A model generated the notes under the pieces. The model saw only the letters and a program-made list of their open reading frames with translations, made no database searches and was not told the DNA's origin. Source: Wocania ichthyoenteri Th78 (GTDB lineage: Bacteria; Bacteroidota; Bacteroidia; Flavobacteriales; Flavobacteriaceae). Taken from it: a stretch of 64,000 bases of DNA. Within the stretch, counting starts at the first letter, position 1. Each line of letters begins with the position of its first letter. The stretch spans positions 3,082,100 to 3,146,099 of the forward strand of contig NZ_KN525716.1 in assembly GCF_000789235.1 (NCBI RefSeq), in the 5' to 3' direction. Below, piece by piece: positions 41,409 to 50,200 of the stretch. Both the position numbers and the translations under genes were made by a program.

Positions 41409-42443
41409 TTATTTCGATATTTTTTCGATATTTTCAATTAATTTATTGGTGACAGATATTGCAATTTTGAATTCATCAATAATTTGATTTGTAGTGTCGG
41501 TAAATTTAATCTTTGCTTTTTTTAAATGTGAGTATTTAATCGGCAAGTTTGATACTGAATTTCGCATAACCTTTACTCCATTAATAGCATTTTCCATTGC
41601 AGGTATTATTGGTCTTAAACTATCAGAAGTGTCATTAAGTTTTTTATAATTTTTAGTAATATGAAAACTCATTAATGTAGCTTTTTCATAAGCATAAATT
41701 CCACGTGCATAATGAAAGGAAAAGTCATCAATTTCTTTATTTAATTTTAAAGTAATAGAATTCATAAATTCAGCGTATTTTTTCACTGTTCTCAAAACAC
41801 GTTTATCAAATTCAGTTAACCCTTGTTTTCCGTAATTATCAATTACATTATTGTTTTCGGTTGTTTTTTTTCCAAGAAGAGTTACCAATTCAACAATATT
41901 AGATGTTGCTTCTCTAAAAAATTTCGAGGACTCTGATTCTTCAACAATTTTTTGAAGCTCTAAATCTGTAATTGAGCCGTTTTCTATATCTGTTAGGAAA
42001 TTATTAGGTTCGGCTCCTTCAATAATATTAGTAAGCTCATCAATTGATTTGACATCTAATTCTTTTTTTTTGGAAACTGAAATTTTCCACTGTGTTTTGG
42101 TTTTTTGAAGAGTTGTTTTTGTGATGTTTTCCCAGTATGTTTTATCATCATCAGGTAGATGTCCAACTAGAATTACAGGGACATTAAAATTGAGCCAATA
42201 ATTATAATGTATTTTTGATACATAATGTGTTAAATGATTTTCACTAATATGGAAATTTCCTTCTCCTGTTTTAATTTGAGCTGCAATGAATTGACCAGTT
42301 GGATTTCCGTTTGTAGATTGCTCTATTAAGGCATCTATTCCGACATCAACAATTGGTTGCTCGCGAAAAATCCATTTTACTTCCTTCGTAAAAATGAATC
42401 CAGTCTTATAAATTCCTATTCTTTCGGTGTTACTATCTCTCAT
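41409..42443 (-). CDS. DUF4365 protein, predicted nuclease-like accessory gene
   Basis: 344 residues. The N-terminal DUF4365 domain has ERIGIYKTGFIFTKEVKWIF, then DVGIDALIE and FIAAQIKTGEG, a D...QxK arrangement like PD-(D/E)xK nucleases. The C-terminal half is helical with no recognised domain. DUF4365 proteins often occur in variable or defence-related regions. This gene stands alone and is bounded by an inverted pair of B elements whose arms TTATATGGC/GCCATATAA lie 3 nt beyond the stop and 11 nt before the start. Probably acquired; function not shown. Confidence 0.8.
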   Translation of the reverse strand: MRDSNTERIGIYKTGFIFTKEVKWIFREQPIVDVGIDALIEQSTNGNPTGQFIAAQIKTGEGNFHISENHLTHYVSKIHYNYWLNFNVPVILVGHLPDDDKTYWENITKTTLQKTKTQWKISVSKKKELDVKSIDELTNIIEGAEPNNFLTDIENGSITDLELQKIVEESESSKFFREATSNIVELVTLLGKKTTENNNVIDNYGKQGLTEFDKRVLRTVKKYAEFMNSITLKLNKEIDDFSFHYARGIYAYEKATLMSFHITKNYKKLNDTSDSLRPIIPAMENAINGVKVMRNSVSNLPIKYSHLKKAKIKFTDTTNQIIDEFKIAISVTNKLIENIEKISK

Positions 42444-42451
42444 TTAGTTTA

Positions 42452-42545
42452 ATGCCATATAATGTTGTTTTGCGGATATGAAATCGTTTTATGTTTTATA
42501 TCCGACGGTAAATGAAGGTAACCGAAATTTTTTACAAAGTCAAAT
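42452..42545 (-). repeat. Structured element family B, copy 3 (right flank of the DUF4365 gene)
   Basis: On the minus strand ATTTACCGTCGGATATAAAA, then ATTTCATATCCGC, then ending CATTATATGGCATT next to the DUF4365 start. The GGATAT/ATATCC arms form a hairpin. Orientation is opposite to copy 2. Similarity to copies 1 and 2 is limited to the TTTACCGT motif and the layout. Confidence 0.5.
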
Positions 42546-42546
42546 T

Positions 42547-42912
42547 TCACTTCACCAAAAAAAGTCCCAAAAAAACAGCTAAAAATCCAATAACAAAACT
42601 TGCAATGGTATAAATAGCAAAACTTGTAAAATCGCCCGATTTTAAAAATAGATGGTTTTCGTAAGCAAAGGTAGAAAAGGTTGTAAAGCCACCACAAAAC
42701 CCAGTGGCTAGTAATAAGGTTTGATTTTGTGTTAGTGTATCGTTTTTTGCTGCCAACCCTAAAATAACACCAATAAGTAAACTGCCTATAATGTTTGCAG
42801 CAAATGTGCCGTAAGGTATTCCAGTTGTTGTAGAGTTCAAATATTTACCAATTACAAAGCGTAATACACTACCAAAACCACCACCAACAAAAACTAATAA
42901 AAGTTGTTTCAT
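42547..42912 (-). CDS. crcB: Fluoride efflux transporter CrcB
   Basis: 121 residues, four membrane helices. Family motifs: GGGFGSVLRFVIGKYL, ANIIGSLLIGVILG and TGFCGGFTTFSTFAYEN, the fluoride/Na+ site region. Fluc proteins are dual-topology dimers that expel fluoride. No fluoride riboswitch is seen; the gene starts 8 nt after the SRPBCC/GyrI gene, so it is cotranscribed with it. Confidence 0.95.
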   Translation of the reverse strand: MKQLLLVFVGGGFGSVLRFVIGKYLNSTTTGIPYGTFAANIIGSLLIGVILGLAAKNDTLTQNQTLLLATGFCGGFTTFSTFAYENHLFLKSGDFTSFAIYTIASFVIGFLAVFLGLFLVK

Positions 42913-42920
42913 TTATAATA

Positions 42921-43943
42921 TTATTCTTTTATTGGAATATAAATTTCGGTTATCCAATCTGCTGGATTTGGTTTACTCGTCGGGTCTGTTAAATACACTT
43001 CCAAAGCTGGTAAATTATGTACCTCTTCAAAATTATTCTCTTTTATATGTTTAGTGGCCGTTTCCCAAGCTTCTTTTAAATTGTTATAATCTCCATTTAG
43101 AGTAGTTTTTATAGCTTTAAATGGTTGTAATTGTCCGGTTAAAATATTGCTATCAGTTGTAATTATTTTTTCGGTAGTCGGTACACAATAAGAAAACATG
43201 ACGGCATTATTTTCTTCATCCCATTTATGATAGGCTACAAAAGGAGACCCAGCCATATTTATATTGTTTTTCAAAGCATACTCAATAATCTTAGGCAGCA
43301 TTTCTGTCATTTTATTTTCTAAATCACTTATTTTGCAAGAGGTTGTGTTATATAAATAATAACCCCCGCTATGATTAGTAAGTCCATTAACAGTAACGCT
43401 GTATTTTTTCATACTAGCAATAACAATACTATCTAATTTCTCAAGGCTTCGTTCGTAGTGCGGACCAATTTGTTTTTCCATGCCACCCATTAGAATAGAG
43501 AACATTTTAAAAACGAACGGTAAATTTTTTCCAGAAATACTCCATTTAGCTTCTGTTGAACCATCATCGTTGGGTATAAATTTCCAACTCACATCTGATG
43601 ACGGAAATTCAGCAAATTGCATCTCTTGTTTTATTGAAGTGTTAGGTACTGTTTCAGTAATTTTCATCGTACCAACACCATCTTTATCTTCCCAAGAGTA
43701 CGATCCGTTAACGCCTTTGGTTTGTTCAGATAATGTAATTTTCATATCAGGGTCTGCTTCAACCCAAGACGACCATGCTTCCCAGTTTTTAAGGTCGACA
43801 ACATTATCGTAAATAATTGAAACGGGTGCTTTTATGGTTCGAGTTCTGGTAACTTCAAATTCATTGGGTTGTACAGCAATATAAATGGCTGAGCCAATAA
43901 TGCCTATTAGCAATAAAAACAGGATGTATTTTAGAGTTTTCAT
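42921..43943 (-). CDS. SRPBCC-domain protein with GyrI-like effector-binding domain
   Basis: 340 residues. An N-terminal membrane helix (LKYILFLLLIGIIGSAIYIA) anchors a START/SRPBCC domain (VTRTRTIKAPVSIIYDNVVDLKNWEAWSSW..., residues 30-180); residues 185-340 are a GyrI-like/AraC effector-binding domain (GGYYLYNTTSCKISDLENKM, ending LPALEVYLTD...ADWITEIYIPIKE). Combinations of polyketide-cyclase and GyrI-like domains are frequent in Bacteroidota; they bind hydrophobic ligands, function unknown. Forms an operon with crcB. Confidence 0.88.
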   Translation of the reverse strand: MKTLKYILFLLLIGIIGSAIYIAVQPNEFEVTRTRTIKAPVSIIYDNVVDLKNWEAWSSWVEADPDMKITLSEQTKGVNGSYSWEDKDGVGTMKITETVPNTSIKQEMQFAEFPSSDVSWKFIPNDDGSTEAKWSISGKNLPFVFKMFSILMGGMEKQIGPHYERSLEKLDSIVIASMKKYSVTVNGLTNHSGGYYLYNTTSCKISDLENKMTEMLPKIIEYALKNNINMAGSPFVAYHKWDEENNAVMFSYCVPTTEKIITTDSNILTGQLQPFKAIKTTLNGDYNNLKEAWETATKHIKENNFEEVHNLPALEVYLTDPTSKPNPADWITEIYIPIKE

Positions 43944-44222
43944 GTGTTTATGATTAATGATTTTTAATAGTCACATGTAGCATCCATATAATCATTTTTA
44001 CTAAATACTTACCATTTATTAATGGATGTTTCATCTTGAAAAAAATTAAAATAATAACGAAAATCAAATATAATCATTTTAATCTTTGATTAATAAATTA
44101 TTACATTTGCTGCTCTAAAATTAAGTATTTAATAATTGAGTTTATTTATTTTGAGAAAATCATAAATTATTTAAACTTAATTAGCTTCATTTTATTGAAT
44201 AACTAAAAATAAAAATAAATCA
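43944..44222. other. AT-rich divergent intergenic region
   Basis: 279 bp between the SRPBCC gene and the M49 peptidase gene. No repeat element. TTACATTTGC near 44100 contains a TACATTTG box, a candidate -7 element that would give the peptidase mRNA a long leader of about 110 nt. Confidence 0.4.
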
Positions 44223-46262
44223 ATGAAACTAAAAACAGTATTAAGTTTTGCTTTAGTAGCAAGCTTTTTGTTATCGTGCGGAAATGATAAATCTGAAAAA
44301 ACTAGCGATAGCATGAAAAAGAAAGAATCAACAGCATTTAACCACAATGTTGAGCAATTTGCAGATATTAAAATATTGCGTTATCAAATTCCTGGGTGGG
44401 AGCAACTTACTTTAAAAGAGCAAAAATTGGTCTACTATTTAACGCAAGCAGGTTTGGCTGGAAGAGATATGATGTGGGATCAAAATTACCGACATAATCT
44501 TAAAATCAGAAAAGCATTAGAGCATGTTTATGCAAATTATAAGGGTGATAAAACAACTGATAATTGGAAAGCTTTTGAAACCTATTTAAAGCGTGTTTGG
44601 TTTAGTAATGGTATTCATCACCATTATTCAAACGCTAAATTAGAACCAGAATTTTCATCAGATTATTTAAAAGAATTATTAGCAGAAACTAACGCAATTT
44701 TAGAAGGCGAAGCTTTTGATGTAATTTTTAATGATGCAGATTCTAAAAAAGTAAATCAGGCAAAAGGCGTTGATAATGTGGCGCTTTCAGCTGTTAATTT
44801 TTACGGACCTAATGTAACTAATGCCGATGTAGAAAGTTTTTATAAAGCTATGATATCTCCAAATCCAGAAAAACCTTTATCCTATGGATTAAATTCTCAA
44901 TTGGTAAAAGAAAATGGTGTTTTAAAAGAACGTATTTATAAATCTGGAGGTTTGTACGGCTCTGCAATCGATGAGATTGTTAAGTGGCTAGAATTGGCAA
45001 AAGGTGTTGCCGAAAACGAAGCTCAAGGTAATGCTCTTGGGTTGTTAATTGAGTATTATAAAACAGGTGATTTACAAACGTGGGATGATTATAATGTGGC
45101 ATGGACAGCTGCAACTGATGGTAATGTAGACTATATTAATAGTTTTATTGAAGTATATAACGACCCTTTAGGATATAGAGGGTCTTATGAGAGTATCATT
45201 CAAATTAACGATTTTGATATGTCTCAAAAAATGAAAGTTTTATCGGATAACGCACAATGGTTTGAAGACAATTCACCTTTAATGGACGCTCATAAAAAGA
45301 AAAATGTGGTAGGTGTAACTTACAAAGTGGTTAATGTTGCAGGAGAAGCTGGTGATGCCTCACCAAGTACGCCAATTGGTGTAAACTTACCTAATGCCAA
45401 CTGGATTCGTGCCGCTGTTGGTAGTAAATCGGTCTCCTTAGGTAACATTATTCATGCCTATAATAATGCAGGAAGCACAGGACGTTTAAAAGAATTTGTG
45501 CATGATGAAGAAGAATTAAAATTAGAAGAAGAACATGGACAATTAGCAGATAAACTGCACACGGCATTACATGAAGTTATTGGGCATGCATCAGGACAAT
45601 TAAACCCTGGAGTTGGAGAAACTAAAGAAACTCTAAAAAATTATGCATCAACTCTTGAAGAGGGTCGTGCAGATTTAGTGGGGCTTTACTATTTGTACAA
45701 TCCTAAATTACAAGAATTAGGATTGGTAAAAGATTGGAAATCAGTTGGTAAATCCGCTTACGATGGGTATATTAGAAATGGATTAATGACACAGTTAATT
45801 CGTTTAAACTTAGGCGATGATGTTGAAGAAGCACACATGCGTAATAGACAGTGGGTTTCGGCTTGGGCTTTTGAAAAAGGAAAAGCAGATAACGTTATTG
45901 AAAAAGTAACTCGCGATGGTAAAACTTATTTTAACATTAACGATTACAATAAATTACACGATTTATTTGGGCAATTGTTACGTGAAACACAACGTATAAA
46001 ATCTGAAGGCGATTATGCTGCAGTTGAAGCTCTAGTTGAAGGCTACGGTGTAAAAGTAGATCAAGCAATTCATGCTGAGGTTCTAGAGCGAAACAAACAA
46101 TTTACATCGGCACCATATAGTGGTTTTGTAAATCCTGTTTTAGTTGCAGAAAAAAATGAAGCTGGAGAAATTATAGCTATTAAAGTAACACAACCAGAGA
46201 CATTTCCTGGTCAAATGTTAGAGTATAGTAAAAATTATAGTTTTTTACCTGAGGTTAATTAA
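44223..46262 (+). CDS. M49-family metallopeptidase (dipeptidyl-peptidase III-like) lipoprotein
   Basis: 679 residues; signal MKLKTVLSFALVASFLLSC with lipidated Cys. Zinc motif HEVIGH (HExxGH) at 450-455 and the third-ligand motif EEGRAD at 479-484, where classical DPP III has EECRAE/D. Removes dipeptides from peptide N-termini. In Bacteroidota such proteins are often mislabelled dihydrofolate reductase. Being lipidated, it acts outside the cytoplasm, unlike eukaryotic DPP III. Confidence 0.93.
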   Translation: MKLKTVLSFALVASFLLSCGNDKSEKTSDSMKKKESTAFNHNVEQFADIKILRYQIPGWEQLTLKEQKLVYYLTQAGLAGRDMMWDQNYRHNLKIRKALEHVYANYKGDKTTDNWKAFETYLKRVWFSNGIHHHYSNAKLEPEFSSDYLKELLAETNAILEGEAFDVIFNDADSKKVNQAKGVDNVALSAVNFYGPNVTNADVESFYKAMISPNPEKPLSYGLNSQLVKENGVLKERIYKSGGLYGSAIDEIVKWLELAKGVAENEAQGNALGLLIEYYKTGDLQTWDDYNVAWTAATDGNVDYINSFIEVYNDPLGYRGSYESIIQINDFDMSQKMKVLSDNAQWFEDNSPLMDAHKKKNVVGVTYKVVNVAGEAGDASPSTPIGVNLPNANWIRAAVGSKSVSLGNIIHAYNNAGSTGRLKEFVHDEEELKLEEEHGQLADKLHTALHEVIGHASGQLNPGVGETKETLKNYASTLEEGRADLVGLYYLYNPKLQELGLVKDWKSVGKSAYDGYIRNGLMTQLIRLNLGDDVEEAHMRNRQWVSAWAFEKGKADNVIEKVTRDGKTYFNINDYNKLHDLFGQLLRETQRIKSEGDYAAVEALVEGYGVKVDQAIHAEVLERNKQFTSAPYSGFVNPVLVAEKNEAGEIIAIKVTQPETFPGQMLEYSKNYSFLPEVN

Positions 46263-46276
46263 ACTCTTTTAAAAAA

Positions 46277-46324
46277 GTAAACAAAAAAACAGACCTTTTT
46301 TCAAGGGTCTGTTTTTTTGTTTAC
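46277..46324. terminator. Long bidirectional terminator after the M49 gene
   Basis: GTAAACAAAAAAACAGACC and its mirror GGTCTGTTTTTTTGTTTAC form a very long stem with a roughly 10-nt loop. The GC core CAGACC/GGTCTG with the T7 run gives a strong terminator. Read on the minus strand, the stem also encodes the end of a possible small peptide. Confidence 0.85.
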
Positions 46325-46387
46325 GCTAAACGCTAAAAGAATTAAATTAAAAATAATAAGGATGGCAATGATTAAAAGTATTTTCAT
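46301..46387 (-). CDS. Possible single-span membrane peptide, 28 residues
   Basis: MKILLIIAILIIFNLILLAF followed by SVNKKTDP and TGA: one hydrophobic helix then a basic tail. The last codons lie in the stem of the bidirectional terminator. Small single-helix proteins of this shape are common but hard to prove in AT-rich genomes. Confidence 0.35.
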   Translation of the reverse strand: MKILLIIAILIIFNLILLAFSVNKKTDP

Positions 46388-46532
46388 GATTTAGGCTTCT
46401 CTAGTTATTATCTAGATGTAAAATTTAACATTTGGTTGCGTCAAATCTTACATTTATTTATATAACAGTTAAAAACCTTTTTTTCCTAGTTTTTATATTT
46501 TTTTAATACCTAAAAAAGTTATCATATAAAAG

Positions 46533-48101
46533 TTATTGCTTAATTATACGTTTATTAGTAATTTGATTTTTAGATTTAAGTCTTAAAATATAGATGCCTT
46601 TTGAAAGTGCTGAAATATCTAATGTTTTGCTTGGCGATTCAATTTTTGATATTATTTTTCCAGTAATATCTATTATTTCAGCATACTCTATTTTAGATTT
46701 AGATATTAAATTTATGAGATTTTTAGCAGGATTTGGAAATATTTTTAAGTCTAAGTCATTTGTTAATGAAGAGGCAGATAAAGTGCTTTTATCAACTTTA
46801 AACAACCAATAATCTGTGTCACCAACAGGAGCTTCGGTGTTGTCTCCAGATAATTCGTCTACACTACTAACCACTACAAAATTACCATCGCTGGTTTCAA
46901 TTATTTGCTCAGGATATTCTGTTGAGTTTGTACCATAAGTTTTGTCAGCAACAAGGTTTCCAGTTGCATCTAATTCTATCAACCAAATATCATTACTATT
47001 GCTATTTTCGGTTTTGTCACCAGAGATGGGAGACAATGATTCTGCAGCAAATACATAGCCACCTCCTGTTTTTTCAAAACCATAAGGTGTGTAATCATCA
47101 TCCGATCCACCAACAGTATTTTGCCATTGAATATCTCCAGTGCTATTCGTCTTTATAAACCATAAATCGAAACCACCATTTGTGTTTTCTGTTTTTTCGC
47201 CTCCTATATTAGAGTCTGTATCTCCAGCTAAAAGATAACCACCATCTGATGTTGCAATTAAGCATGAAAGCGCAGTAACCGAAGTAGATGTGCCTCCGTA
47301 TGTTTTTTGCCAATTTATTGTATTAGTGTTACTTACTTTTACAACCCAGTAATCTTCATTATTACTTGTATTAACAGTTTTATCGCCAGAAATACCTGAT
47401 TCTGCTATTACTCCTAGTATGTAACCACCATCAGGGGTTAATAAAACACTCCTAACTTCTTCATCGGCATCACCGCCTAAAGTCTTGTCCCATAAAAGGG
47501 TTCCTGTGCTGGTTATTTTTATAGTCCAAACGTCGGTAAAACCCCGCGAGCTTTCAGATTTATCGCCAGAAATATTTGAAGCAGAGTCTCCAGTAATAAT
47601 CAAATCGTTAGTAGCTGTTTCTTTTAGATCAACACCATACTCATCATCAGCACCACCAAAAGTTTTATCCCAAATTTTTGTTCCAGAACTATTTATCCTA
47701 ACAATCCAAAAATCGTAACCTCCTTTTGAGTTTTCAGATTTATCGCCAGAAATACCTGAGTTAGAATCACCCACAATTACAAAATCACCATTTGCAGCTT
47801 CAATAGCAGATACTGGATATTCGTTACCGCTACCACCAAAGGTTTTATCCCATTCTACAACTCCAAGACTGTTGGTTTTTACAATCCAATAATCGCTTCC
47901 TCCTCTTGAGCTTTCAGATTTATCACCAGAAATTCCTGATTCGGATACACCAATAATTAAAAATCCACCATCAGAGGTGTAAATAACATTTTCAACATCA
48001 TCAAATGTATTTCCTCCAATTGTATTTTGCCATATAATTTGAGAGTTTAAGTTAAAAGATGTAAAGATTGTAAATACGAAAAAGAGTAGTAGTTGTTTCA
48101 T
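46533..48101 (-). CDS. Secreted beta-propeller-like protein with T9SS sorting domain
   Basis: 522 residues from the ATG at 48101, chosen because it opens a clean signal peptide (MKQLLLFFVFTIFTSFNLNSQ). About seven repeats of roughly 60 residues follow, each with xGGxxxD...TxDGGF/YxxxG...SGDKSExSxGGxDxWxxK...W(Q/D)KTxGG. This is a blade-like repeat family of secreted Bacteroidota proteins. The C-terminal 75 residues (LKIFPNPAKNLINLIS...GIYILRLKSKN) are a type A sorting domain for type IX secretion. Ligand or function unknown. Confidence 0.9.
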   Translation of the reverse strand: MKQLLLFFVFTIFTSFNLNSQIIWQNTIGGNTFDDVENVIYTSDGGFLIIGVSESGISGDKSESSRGGSDYWIVKTNSLGVVEWDKTFGGSGNEYPVSAIEAANGDFVIVGDSNSGISGDKSENSKGGYDFWIVRINSSGTKIWDKTFGGADDEYGVDLKETATNDLIITGDSASNISGDKSESSRGFTDVWTIKITSTGTLLWDKTLGGDADEEVRSVLLTPDGGYILGVIAESGISGDKTVNTSNNEDYWVVKVSNTNTINWQKTYGGTSTSVTALSCLIATSDGGYLLAGDTDSNIGGEKTENTNGGFDLWFIKTNSTGDIQWQNTVGGSDDDYTPYGFEKTGGGYVFAAESLSPISGDKTENSNSNDIWLIELDATGNLVADKTYGTNSTEYPEQIIETSDGNFVVVSSVDELSGDNTEAPVGDTDYWLFKVDKSTLSASSLTNDLDLKIFPNPAKNLINLISKSKIEYAEIIDITGKIISKIESPSKTLDISALSKGIYILRLKSKNQITNKRIIKQ

Positions 48102-48228
48102 ATAGAGTGTTTTAAATGGTTGGTTAATAATATAGCTATTGTTACTAAAAGAGAATAACAATTTAGAAATTTCATTTACTTGTTACATGATAAAATAGAT
48201 GAAAGGCTAATAAATTCGAACAAAACCC

Positions 48229-48414
48229 CTATTTTAAAAGAAACTTAATAGCAACAATAAATAGAATAAATGAAATAAAAGCAAGCAACATCCAAGAACT
48301 ACCTTTATAAAAACGTTTGTGTAGTTTTAAATCTTTTCGGTAAGTAAAACCAATAATGATAGCAAAGACAATAAAAAATAAAACTCCGAAAATGATTTGA
48401 CCTTTACTAAACAT
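48229..48414 (-). CDS. Small conserved membrane protein
   Basis: 61 residues from the ATG at 48414 (MFSKGQIIFGVLFFIVFAII); an upstream ATG at 48447 would add eleven. Two membrane helices flank the basic loop TYRKDLKLHKRFYKGS. Short two-helix proteins with this loop are widespread in Flavobacteriaceae. Function unknown. Divergent from the NTP-pyrophosphohydrolase gene. Confidence 0.65.
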   Translation of the reverse strand: MFSKGQIIFGVLFFIVFAIIIGFTYRKDLKLHKRFYKGSSWMLLAFISFILFIVAIKFLLK

Positions 48415-48489
48415 ATAGTTATTTTTATGCAAATTTAATGAAAACACTAAAGATTTCCTTCTTCAAGGAAATGAAAAAATAGTTTATTT

Positions 48490-48876
48490 ATGAAAAATAA
48501 AATTGAAGCCGTAAAAGCATTTCATACTGCATTTAAAATAGGACACAGAGAAACGCCTAAAGCAGATTTAGGATTAGCTAAAAATATGTTGCGTTATAAG
48601 CTCATGCGAGAAGAAAATGAAGAGTATTTAGATGCGGCAAATAATAATGATTTAGTTGAAGTTGCAGATGCGCTGGGAGATATGCTTTATATTTTATGTG
48701 GAACGATTATAGAACACGGTATGCAATATAAAATAGAAGAAGTGTTTAACGAAATTCAAAGAAGTAATATGAGTAAACTAGGTGAAGATGGACAACCTAT
48801 TTATCGTGAAGATGGTAAAGTGCTTAAGGGGCCAAATTATTTTAAGCCTAATATTGAAGCTATATTAGATAAATAG
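48490..48876 (+). CDS. MazG-like nucleoside triphosphate pyrophosphohydrolase
   Basis: 128 residues, all-helical. The metal-binding pattern ExxEx(n)ExxD is seen as REENEEYLDAANNNDLVEVADALGDMLYILCG. The C-terminal SNMSKLGEDGQPIYREDGKVLKGPNY matches the phosphoribosyl-ATP-pyrophosphohydrolase-like family. Hydrolyses (d)NTPs to monophosphates, probably as house-cleaning. A family C repeat and a terminator follow. Confidence 0.88.
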   Translation: MKNKIEAVKAFHTAFKIGHRETPKADLGLAKNMLRYKLMREENEEYLDAANNNDLVEVADALGDMLYILCGTIIEHGMQYKIEEVFNEIQRSNMSKLGEDGQPIYREDGKVLKGPNYFKPNIEAILDK

Positions 48877-48890
48877 ATATTATACCCTTT

Positions 48891-48941
48891 CGTCATTCTG
48901 AATTTACTTGTTCTAAACTTGTTTCAGTATTTCAGAACCTC
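48891..48941 (+). repeat. Short repeat family C, intergenic copy
   Basis: CGTCATTCTGAATTTACTTG then ACTTGTTTCAGTATTTCAGAA: a divergent member of the common CGTCATTCTGAACTTG...TTTCAG repeat, with TTCTGAA and TTCAGAA as its inverted ends. Confidence 0.55.
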
Positions 48942-48957
48942 AGAAAAAACATGATTA

Positions 48958-48992
48958 AAAAAAGAGAAGTATTTTTAACTTCTCTTTTTTTA
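48958..48992. terminator. Bidirectional terminator between the MazG-like gene and ilvE
   Basis: AAAAAAAGAGAAGT, loop, ACTTCTCTTTTTTT. A separate CCTTCCC-TTT-GGGAAGG hairpin at 49009-49025 lies just past the ilvE stop on the other side. Confidence 0.8.
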
Positions 48993-49041
48993 ATTCGTTT
49001 GAGTATCGCCTTCCCTTTGGGAAGGAATAGGGAAGGGCTTT

Positions 49042-50106
49042 TTAAACATTATACCTCCATCCAAAAGGATCTTCAACTTTGTTAGTTTGTATATCGGTAA
49101 TGCGCTTTTTTAAAGAACTCGCATACGTATTTTCTAATTCTGGTAAATCAAAATCTTCATCTTTATAACCAAATCCAGCTATTGGAGAAATTACCGCAGC
49201 AGTACCAGCTCCAAACATTTCTTTTAACGAACCATTCTTTGCAGCTTCTACAACCTCGCTAACTGAGATTTTTCTAACTTCTACATTAATACCTTCAGTT
49301 TTTGCTAACTCAATAATACTTTTACGAGTAATACCATCTAAAATTCTATCGCTGGTTGGACCCGTAATAAGTGTGTTATTTATACGAACAAAAATATTCA
49401 TCGCACCAGCTTCTTCAATATATTCATGTGTATTGTCATCTGTCCAAATAACTTGTTGGTAGCCTTTTTCAATGGCTAATTGTGTTGGATAAAACTGTCC
49501 TGCATAATTTCCACCTGCTTTAGCAAAACCAACACCACCGTTTGCAGAACGCGAATATTTTTCTTCAATTAAAACTTTTACTTTTCCAGCAAAATAAGCA
49601 CCTGAAGGGGCGGTACAAATTATAAATTTATATTCGTCTGCTGGTGATGCATGAAACCCTTTGCCAGTAGCAAAAACGAAAGGTCTTATGTATAATGAGC
49701 TGCCATCTTTTTTAGGAATCCAATCGCTATCAACTTTCAAAAGCGCTTTTAAGCCTTCCATAAAATAAGCTTCTGGCAATTCAGGAATTGCAAGACGTTT
49801 TGATGAAATATTTAAGCGTTTAAAATTATCTAAAGGACGAAATAATAGTACATTATCATCTTCATCTTTGTAAGCTTTCATACCTTCAAAAACAGATTGT
49901 CCGTAATGAAAAATCTTAGCAGAAGGGTCTAAAGTAATAGGCGCATAAGGCACCACTTTTGGCGCTTGCCATTTACCATCTTTATAATCACATTCTAACA
50001 TGTGATCAGAAAATGTTTTTCCAAAACTTAAATGGTCAAAATCTACATCATTAATTTTTGTAGTTTTTGTTTTTATAACCTCTATATCATTGATTAAAGC
50101 ATTCAT
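49042..50106 (-). CDS. ilvE: Branched-chain amino acid aminotransferase
   Basis: 354 residues from the ATG at 50106 (MNALINDIEV); an in-frame ATG at 50130 adds eight unlike residues. PLP lysine lies in GVGFAKAGGNYAG; other class IV motifs are FHYGQSVFEGMKAYK, YIRPFVFATG, EEAGAMNIFVRI and MFGAGTAAVISPI. The 350-residue form is the type II (eukaryote-like) BCAT usual in Bacteroidota. Interconverts Leu, Ile and Val with their 2-oxoacids. Confidence 0.96.
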   Translation of the reverse strand: MNALINDIEVIKTKTTKINDVDFDHLSFGKTFSDHMLECDYKDGKWQAPKVVPYAPITLDPSAKIFHYGQSVFEGMKAYKDEDDNVLLFRPLDNFKRLNISSKRLAIPELPEAYFMEGLKALLKVDSDWIPKKDGSSLYIRPFVFATGKGFHASPADEYKFIICTAPSGAYFAGKVKVLIEEKYSRSANGGVGFAKAGGNYAGQFYPTQLAIEKGYQQVIWTDDNTHEYIEEAGAMNIFVRINNTLITGPTSDRILDGITRKSIIELAKTEGINVEVRKISVSEVVEAAKNGSLKEMFGAGTAAVISPIAGFGYKDEDFDLPELENTYASSLKKRITDIQTNKVEDPFGWRYNV

Positions 50107-50200
50107 AATTTGAGTTGTTTTATGGTACAAATTTAAGTAAAAACGTGATTAAAAAATGATATATTTGTAACAAATCGCTTAAAATTGAAAATTATATACT

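Noticed and set aside
42913-42920. Fluoride riboswitch for crcB
   Set aside because: Only 8 nt separate crcB from the upstream gene, leaving no room for one.
46533-48101. Regularly spaced repeats that might suggest a CRISPR array
   Set aside because: They are in frame, about 180 bp apart and encode propeller blades; there are no short identical repeats with unique spacers and no cas genes. No CRISPR array was seen in the window.
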